Below, one piece after another: positions 39,085 through 43,790 of a DNA stretch of 43,790 nucleotides. Under the pieces are notes generated by a model, which was not told the DNA's origin, ran no database searches, and worked only from the letters and a program-made list of their open reading frames with translations. The translations under genes and the position numbers were made by a program. Source of the DNA: Kitasatospora humi (lineage in GTDB: Bacteria > Actinomycetota > Actinomycetes > Streptomycetales > Streptomycetaceae); NCBI RefSeq assembly GCF_020907985.1, contig NZ_JAJJPA010000049.1, positions 1 to 43,790 of the forward strand. Reading direction: 5' to 3'. Position 1 is the stretch's first letter. Every line of letters begins with the position of its first letter.

Positions 39085-39777
39085 GTGTCCAGTTCCACTC
39101 CGCCGGCCGCTCCCGCCCGCAAGGGCTCCAGCGCGGCACTCGGTTGGTTGGTCTCCATCGGCTTCAACGTGGTGGCGCCGATCCTGATCTACAACCACTT
39201 CCACGGCCACACCAGCGAGTACGTCGCCGTGCTGCTGTCCGGTCTCGGCCCGGTCCTCGACATCGCGATCTACCTGGCCTGGCACCGCCGGGTCGACGAG
39301 TTCGCGGTGGTCTCGCTGACCTTCGTGCTGCTCACCGTGGTCGTCTCGTTCATCGGCCCGCACGACGCCAAGCTGCTGCTCGCCAAGGACTCGGCGATCA
39401 CCGGCCTGTTCGGGCTGCTCTGCCTGGTCACCCTGCTCGCGCCCAAGCCGCTGATGTTCTACTTCGGCCGCAAGTTCGCCACCGACGGCACCGCCGAGCA
39501 GGTCGCCTGGTGGAACGGCCTGTGGCAGTACGACGGCTTCCGCACCGTGCAGCGCAACCTCACCATCGGCTGGGGCGTGGGCTTCCTGGTGGAGGCGGCG
39601 ATCCGGCTGGTCTGCGTCTACACGCTCGCCGACAGCCAGGTGGTCACGGTGAACAGCTTCCTGCCGTACGCCTTCACCGGTGGGCTGGTGCTCTGGACGA
39701 TGATGTACGCCAAGCGGGCCAGGGCCAGGGGCGAGGCCGCCCGCGCGGCGCTCGCCGAGAGTTCCGCCACCGCCTGA
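39085..39777 (+). CDS. VC0807-like membrane protein
   Basis: 230 residues from GTG 39085 with CGGGGGAC upstream. Six or so spans: LGWLVSIGFNVVAPILIYNH, YVAVLLSGLGPVLDIAIYLA, FAVVSLTFVLLTVVVSFIGP, a span at LFGLLCLVTLLAPKPLMFYF, GWGVGFLVEAAIRLVCVYTL, and FTGGLVLWTMMYAK. The conserved loop KPLMFYFGRKF is typical of VC0807-family proteins. Function is unknown; septum or membrane-associated roles are only guessed for relatives. Confidence 0.75.
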   Translation: MSSSTPPAAPARKGSSAALGWLVSIGFNVVAPILIYNHFHGHTSEYVAVLLSGLGPVLDIAIYLAWHRRVDEFAVVSLTFVLLTVVVSFIGPHDAKLLLAKDSAITGLFGLLCLVTLLAPKPLMFYFGRKFATDGTAEQVAWWNGLWQYDGFRTVQRNLTIGWGVGFLVEAAIRLVCVYTLADSQVVTVNSFLPYAFTGGLVLWTMMYAKRARARGEAARAALAESSATA

Positions 39778-39854
39778 GTTCGACCGGTCGCCACCGGCTG
39801 ACCGTTCACGAACAAGCCGGGCGCCGGGCGCAAACGCGCTGTGATCACGTCGAT

Positions 39855-39890
39855 CCGGTTGGTCTCGTCGAATACGGAGGGACCAACCGG
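39855..39890. promoter_or_regulatory. Inverted repeat upstream of the OmpR-type regulator
   Basis: CCGGTTGGTC (39855-39864) and GACCAACCGG (39881-39890) are perfect 10-bp arms with a 16-bp spacer. The repeat lies 90-125 bp before the regulator start, where its own operator would be expected. Confidence 0.5.
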
Positions 39891-39980
39891 CTCATGCATT
39901 TTTCACAGATTTCGCGTAGCCTCCGGAACCGTCTGTCATCCGATCGGAAGAACGCCCAGAGCCGGGAGGCCCGCCACGTG

Positions 39981-40826
39981 ATGCCAGGGACCGCCATGCA
40001 GGAGACCGCCCGACTGGGAACGGCCGCCGGCGCGCAAACCCCTATCGGCCAGCCCAGCGGCGAGGCCTTCCTGCTGGTCGTGGATGACGAGCCGAACATC
40101 CGGGAGCTGCTCTCCGCCTCGCTGCGGTTCTCCGGCTTCCGGGTCGAGTCGGCCGCCACCGGTGAGGAGGCGCTGGCCGCCATCGCCGAGGAGCGGCCCG
40201 ACCTGGTGGTGCTCGACGTGATGCTGCCCGACCTGGACGGCTTCACCGTGGTGGAGCGGCTGCGCGAGCAGACCCGCCGCCAGCAGATCGCCAACCCGGC
40301 CGGCCTCGCCGCCCGCCCTGGCCGCCCCCGCCCCTCCGACCACCTGCCGGTGCTCTTCCTCACCGCCAAGGACGGCACCGAGGACAAGGTGCACGGCCTG
40401 GCCGCCGGCGCGGACGACTACGTCACCAAGCCGTTCAGCCTGGAGGAGCTGATCGCCCGGATCCGGGCGATCCTGCGCCGGGCCGGCGGACCGACCGAGG
40501 ACGGCCGCCTGGTGGTCGCCGACCTCACCCTGGACCCGCTGGCCCACGAGGTCACCAGGGACGGCCGACCGGTCTCGCTGTCGCCCACCGAGTTCAAGCT
40601 GCTGCACTACCTGATGGCCAACGTCGGCCGGGTGGTCTCCAAGGCGCAGATCCTCGACCACGTCTGGGCCTACGACTTCGGCGGCGACCTCAGCATCGTC
40701 GAGTCCTACATCTCCTACCTGCGGCGGAAGCTGGACGCCGGGCCCGAGCACGGCCCCAAGCTGATCCACACCGTGCGCGGCATCGGCTACGCGCTGCGCC
40801 GCCCGCCGCAGCAGAGCCAGGACTGA
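39981..40826 (+). CDS. OmpR-family response regulator
   Basis: 281 residues from ATG 39981; GGGAGG at 39964-39969 also fits a GTG at 39978. Receiver: DD at 35-36, D79 in LVVLDVMLPDLDGF, T in VLFLTAKD, K in YVTKPFSL. A 20-residue insertion (RRQQIANPAGLAARP...) lies between helix 3 and strand 4. The winged helix follows at about 185-275 (LSPTEFKLLHYLMANVGRVV and YISYLRRKLD). The kinase gene starts 4 bp later, and the palindrome at 39855 may be its own operator. Confidence 0.93.
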   Translation: MPGTAMQETARLGTAAGAQTPIGQPSGEAFLLVVDDEPNIRELLSASLRFSGFRVESAATGEEALAAIAEERPDLVVLDVMLPDLDGFTVVERLREQTRRQQIANPAGLAARPGRPRPSDHLPVLFLTAKDGTEDKVHGLAAGADDYVTKPFSLEELIARIRAILRRAGGPTEDGRLVVADLTLDPLAHEVTRDGRPVSLSPTEFKLLHYLMANVGRVVSKAQILDHVWAYDFGGDLSIVESYISYLRRKLDAGPEHGPKLIHTVRGIGYALRRPPQQSQD

Positions 40827-40830
40827 CCTG

Positions 40831-42372
40831 GTGCGGCGACCGGCCCGGTGGCGCCCGGGCGTGCTGCGGCCCTTCCGACCGCTGTCGCTGCGGGCCCGGC
40901 TGCTGGCGGCCACCCTGGTGCTGGTCGCCGCCGGGCTGGTGGTCAGCGACCTGGTGGTGCTCGGCACCGTGCGCACCCAGATGACCAACCGGCTCGACCA
41001 GCAGCTGCAGCAGGTCGGCGCCCCGCTTTCCCACCGCACCGGCCAGCACGGCCCCGGCGGGCCCGGCATCTCGCCGTTCGCCGCCGACAACCAGGTCACC
41101 AGCCGGCGCAATCCGCTGACCGGCATGCTGCCCAGCCTCTACGAGGTGCGCATGCTGTCCGCCGACGGCAGCGTGCTGCGGGTGATGCGCCAGCCGATGG
41201 CGCCCACCGACCCGGGCCTCCAGCTGCCGCACCTCACCCCCGCGCAGCTGACCGCTCGCTGCGGGGCCGCGTTCCAGGTGCCCGGGCAGAGCGGGGACGG
41301 CGACGATCCCTGGCGGGTGCTGATCCTCCCGGTGGAGCGGACCACACCGGCCACCTCCCGGACCGCACCCGCCTACGTGGTGGTGGGCGCCTCGATGGAC
41401 GAGGTCAACTCCACGGTGGAGAAGCTCCAGGCCTCGTTCCTGCTGATCGGCGGCGTGGTGCTGGTGGTGCTCGGCGGTGTCGGCTTCTTCGCGGTGCGGG
41501 CCGGGCTGCGGCCGCTGCGCCGCATCGAGAACCGCACCGCGCTGATCGCCGCCGGTGAGCTCTCCCAGCGGATGCCCGAGCTGCCGGCCTCCACCGAGGT
41601 GGGGCGGCTCTCGCAGGCACTGAACGGGATGCTCGACCAGATCGAGTCGGCGTTCGCCGCCCGGGCGGCCTCCGAGGCGAAGATGCGCCGGTTCGTCGCC
41701 GACGCCTCGCACGAGCTGCGCACCCCGCTGGCCGGGATCCGCGGCTTCGCCGAGCTCTACCGGATGGGCGCGCTGCGCGACGACACCGACGTCAAGCGGA
41801 CCATGGGCCGGATCGAGGCCGAGGCGCAGCGCCTCGGCGGCCTGGTCGAGGACCTGTTGACGCTGGCCCGGCTCGACGAGGAGCGCCCGCTCGACCTGGC
41901 CCCGATGGACCTGCGCACGCTGGCCGCCGACGCGCTGCACGACCTGACCGCGCTCGACCCGACCCGGCCGGTCTCGCTCACCGGCCCCGGCGGCACCGGT
42001 GCGCCCGGCGCGGCGCCGGTGCTGGGGGACGAGGCGCGGCTGCGCCAGGTGGTCAGCAACCTGGTCGGCAACGCCGTCAAGCACACCCCGCCGGGCACCC
42101 CGGTGCGGATCGGGGTGGGCTCGGTGGACGGTTCGTGCCTGCTCGAAGTGGCCGACTGCGGGCCGGGGTTGACGGCTGATGAGGCGGAGCGGGTGTTCGA
42201 GCGGTTCTACCGGGTGGACGCCTCGCGCAGCCGGCTCGACGGGGGCGGGGCGGGCCTCGGCCTGGCCATCGCGGCGGCCCTCACCCGTGCCCACGGCGGT
42301 GAGCTGACCCTGGAGAGCGGGGCCGGCAGGGGTGCCGTCTTCCGGGTCGCGCTGTCGGCGACAGGCTCCTGA
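40831..42372 (+). CDS. HAMP sensor histidine kinase
   Basis: 513 residues from GTG 40831. Two spans (about 22-46 and 202-222) bracket an extracellular sensor of about 155 residues. HAMP follows (RAGLRPLRRIENRTALIAAG), then HisKA RRFVADASHELRTPLAGIRG (H294), and the ATPase with N-box RQVVSNLVGNAVKHTP, ADCGPGL and GAGLGLAIAAALTRAHGG. It is a classical transmembrane kinase paired with the OmpR-type regulator 4 bp upstream. Signal unknown; proximity to the MacAB-like operon makes an envelope-stress or antibiotic signal plausible. Confidence 0.93.
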   Translation: MRRPARWRPGVLRPFRPLSLRARLLAATLVLVAAGLVVSDLVVLGTVRTQMTNRLDQQLQQVGAPLSHRTGQHGPGGPGISPFAADNQVTSRRNPLTGMLPSLYEVRMLSADGSVLRVMRQPMAPTDPGLQLPHLTPAQLTARCGAAFQVPGQSGDGDDPWRVLILPVERTTPATSRTAPAYVVVGASMDEVNSTVEKLQASFLLIGGVVLVVLGGVGFFAVRAGLRPLRRIENRTALIAAGELSQRMPELPASTEVGRLSQALNGMLDQIESAFAARAASEAKMRRFVADASHELRTPLAGIRGFAELYRMGALRDDTDVKRTMGRIEAEAQRLGGLVEDLLTLARLDEERPLDLAPMDLRTLAADALHDLTALDPTRPVSLTGPGGTGAPGAAPVLGDEARLRQVVSNLVGNAVKHTPPGTPVRIGVGSVDGSCLLEVADCGPGLTADEAERVFERFYRVDASRSRLDGGGAGLGLAIAAALTRAHGGELTLESGAGRGAVFRVALSATGS

Positions 42373-42459
42373 CCAGCGCCTTCCCAACCGCTGTGAGCGG
42401 TCAGACAGGACCCCGCCGCATCGTGCAGATGGTGTGTAGGTCATACTGTTTGGCAGGCC

Positions 42460-42483
42460 TTGTGAAAGTGTTCACGTTCACAA
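42460..42483. promoter_or_regulatory. Rex operator (ROP) before cydA
   Basis: The outer palindrome is TTGTGAA (42460-42466) / TTCACAA (42477-42483). The inner one, GTGAA-AGTG-TTCAC, sits at 42462-42475. Both match the Rex consensus TTGTGAA-N4-TTCACAA in part: two overlapping right half-sites share one left half-site. S. coelicolor Rex represses cydABCD at high NAD+/NADH, so redox control of this gene is expected. Confidence 0.85.
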
Positions 42484-42496
42484 GCTCACGAGCTTG
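42481..42496. promoter_or_regulatory. Second palindrome next to the Rex site
   Basis: CAAGCTC (42481-42487) / GAGCTTG (42490-42496), perfect 7-bp arms with a 2-bp centre, sharing CAA with the Rex operator. It could bind another regulator or fold as a leader hairpin of cydA. Confidence 0.4.
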
Positions 42497-42628
42497 ACCT
42501 GCCTTGGTGTGGTTCGCGGTGAAATGCACCCCTGCTGGTCGAGCGAGGCAGGATTCCGGTGAAAACCGGCCAGAACGGGCGATCGTCCGACTCCTGGCCG
42601 GCCAGCGATCAGCAGGGAAGAGGCCGAG

Positions 42629-43790
42629 GTGGAGCTGGCAATCGCTCACGAGACCATCGCCCGATGGCAGTTCGGGATCACCACCGTCTATCACTTCCTG
42701 TTCGTGCCACTGACCATCAGCCTGGCGGCGATGGTCGCGGGGTTGGAGACCGCCTGGGTTCGCACGGGGAAGCAGAAGTACTTCCACGCCACCAAGTTCT
42801 GGGGCAAGCTCTTCCTGATCAACATCGCCATGGGCGTGGTGACCGGGATCGTGCAGGAGTTCCAGTTCGGCATGAACTGGTCCGACTACTCGCGCTTCGT
42901 CGGCGACGTCTTCGGCGCCCCGCTCGCGATGGAGGCGCTGATCGCCTTCTTCTTCGAGTCCACCTTCATCGGCCTGTGGATCTTCGGCTGGGACAAGCTG
43001 CCGAAGAAGCTGCACTGCGCCTGCATATGGCTGGTGGCGATCGGCACCATGCTCTCCGGCTACTTCATCCTGGCCGCCAACTCCTGGATGCAGCACCCCA
43101 CCGGCTACCGGATCGACCCGGTCACCCACCGGGCCCAGCTCACCGACATCGGCAGGGTGCTCTTCCAGGACACCACCCTGGTCGTGGTCTTCCACACCCT
43201 CACCGCCGCCTTCCTGACCGGTGCCGCCTTCATGGTCGGCATCGCCTCGCACCACCTGTGGAAGGCCAGGCGGCAGGCCCGGGCAGGTCAGCGCACGGAC
43301 GGGCGCAAGGTCGCCTCGATGCGCACGTCGCTGCGGCTCGGCCTGGTGATGGCCGTGATCGCCGGCCTGGGCACCGCGATCAGCGGCGACACCCTGGCCA
43401 AGGTGATGTTCGAGCAGCAGCCGATGAAGATGGCCGCCGCCGAGGCGCTCTGGGACACCCAGAAGCCCGCCCCCTTCTCGGTCTTCGCGGTCGGCGACGT
43501 CTCCAGGGGCCACAACTCGGTCGAGCTGCAGGTGCCCGGGATCCTGTCCTTCCTCGCCAAGAGCGACTTCACCGACGCGGTGCCCGGCATCAACGACACC
43601 GCCGCCGCCGAGGCCGCCAAGTACGGCGGCAGCCCGCGCGACTACATCCCGAGCGTCTTCGTCACCTACTGGGGCTTCCGCCTGATGATCGGGTTCGGCA
43701 TGACCTCCTTCGTGGCCGGGCTGATCGGACTCTGGACCACCCGCAAGCGGTGGTTCCTCGCCCCGGAGTTCCGTACCGGCGAGGACGAGC
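42629..43790 (+). CDS. cydA: Cytochrome bd oxidase subunit I (partial)
   Basis: 387 codons from GTG 42629 (GGGAAGAGG upstream) to the window end, with the 3' part missing. The N-terminus ARWQFGITTVYHFLFVPLTI carries the haem-proximal His of CydA. Then VTGIVQEFQFGMNWSDYSRF, EALIAFFFESTFIGLWIFGW, and ILAANSWMQHPTGYRI follow, all strongly conserved in CydA (including the E-x6-E-like proton path and M of haem b558). The Q-loop region starts near residue 230. It forms the quinol oxidase with CydB, encoded presumably just beyond 43790. Confidence 0.96.
   Translation, partial: MELAIAHETIARWQFGITTVYHFLFVPLTISLAAMVAGLETAWVRTGKQKYFHATKFWGKLFLINIAMGVVTGIVQEFQFGMNWSDYSRFVGDVFGAPLAMEALIAFFFESTFIGLWIFGWDKLPKKLHCACIWLVAIGTMLSGYFILAANSWMQHPTGYRIDPVTHRAQLTDIGRVLFQDTTLVVVFHTLTAAFLTGAAFMVGIASHHLWKARRQARAGQRTDGRKVASMRTSLRLGLVMAVIAGLGTAISGDTLAKVMFEQQPMKMAAAEALWDTQKPAPFSVFAVGDVSRGHNSVELQVPGILSFLAKSDFTDAVPGINDTAAAEAAKYGGSPRDYIPSVFVTYWGFRLMIGFGMTSFVAGLIGLWTTRKRWFLAPEFRTGEDE

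Overview
The window is chromosomal DNA of a high-GC actinomycete of the Streptomyces / Kitasatospora / Streptacidiphilus type. Base composition is about 70% or more G+C with strong third-position G/C bias, GTG starts are frequent, and the gene families are typical of streptomycetes: XRE-DUF5753 with DUF397, DUF2568, DUF6924, DUF1023 hydrolase, NarL- and OmpR-type two-component pairs, a Rex-box-preceded cydA, and many TetR/MarR/PadR/LacI regulators. No rRNA, tRNA, CRISPR array, intact insertion sequence or integrase gene was seen.

Left part (1-6.9 kb): a decayed integration scrapyard. Two remnants of the 3' end of thiC, each followed by the same hairpin, and a third copy of the hairpin alone, flank or punctuate a PadR regulator with a membrane-protein partner, a TMEM175-like channel, a 5'-truncated secreted beta-propeller gene, a frameshifted fragment, two complete VapBC-type toxin-antitoxin modules, and the C-terminal stub of an XRE antitoxin. 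The pattern looks like repeated insertion, duplication and loss just downstream of thiC.

Middle (6.9-21.3 kb): mainly intact genes. They include a four-gene minus-strand unit (DUF1023 hydrolase, acyltransferase-3, NarL-type kinase and regulator); a TetR regulator divergent from a peroxiredoxin-like protein; MarR and Nudix genes; a cytosolic histidine kinase carrying a four-cysteine motif, with its LuxR-type regulator; GNAT, DUF2568 and PPP-type phosphoesterase genes with small tandem duplications at their 3' ends; and a LacI regulator divergent from a hisC-type aminotransferase.

Accessory stretch (21.3-34.4 kb): small regulator-enzyme pairs with readable operators (MarR/SRPBCC, TetR/alpha-beta hydrolase, TetR/serine hydrolase plus patatin), a lone PD-(D/E)XK nuclease, a 49-residue gene interrupted by a 26-bp palindromic insertion, and an unusual XRE-DUF5753-DUF397 reading frame that joins two normally separate genes and keeps a well-placed internal start. 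One stretch (28.7-29.4 kb) consists of gene fragments.

Right part (34.6-43.8 kb): a MacAB-like export system (adaptor, ATPase, permease, anchored glycine-rich protein), a VC0807-like membrane protein behind a 19-bp-stem hairpin, an OmpR-type regulator with its HAMP kinase, and cydA (cut by the window end) behind a Rex-box-like operator. From memory, in S. coelicolor the LacI/hisC-like genes lie next to cydABCD and thiC lies a little upstream. If so, this window is that core region with extra DNA inserted after thiC and between hisC and cydA.
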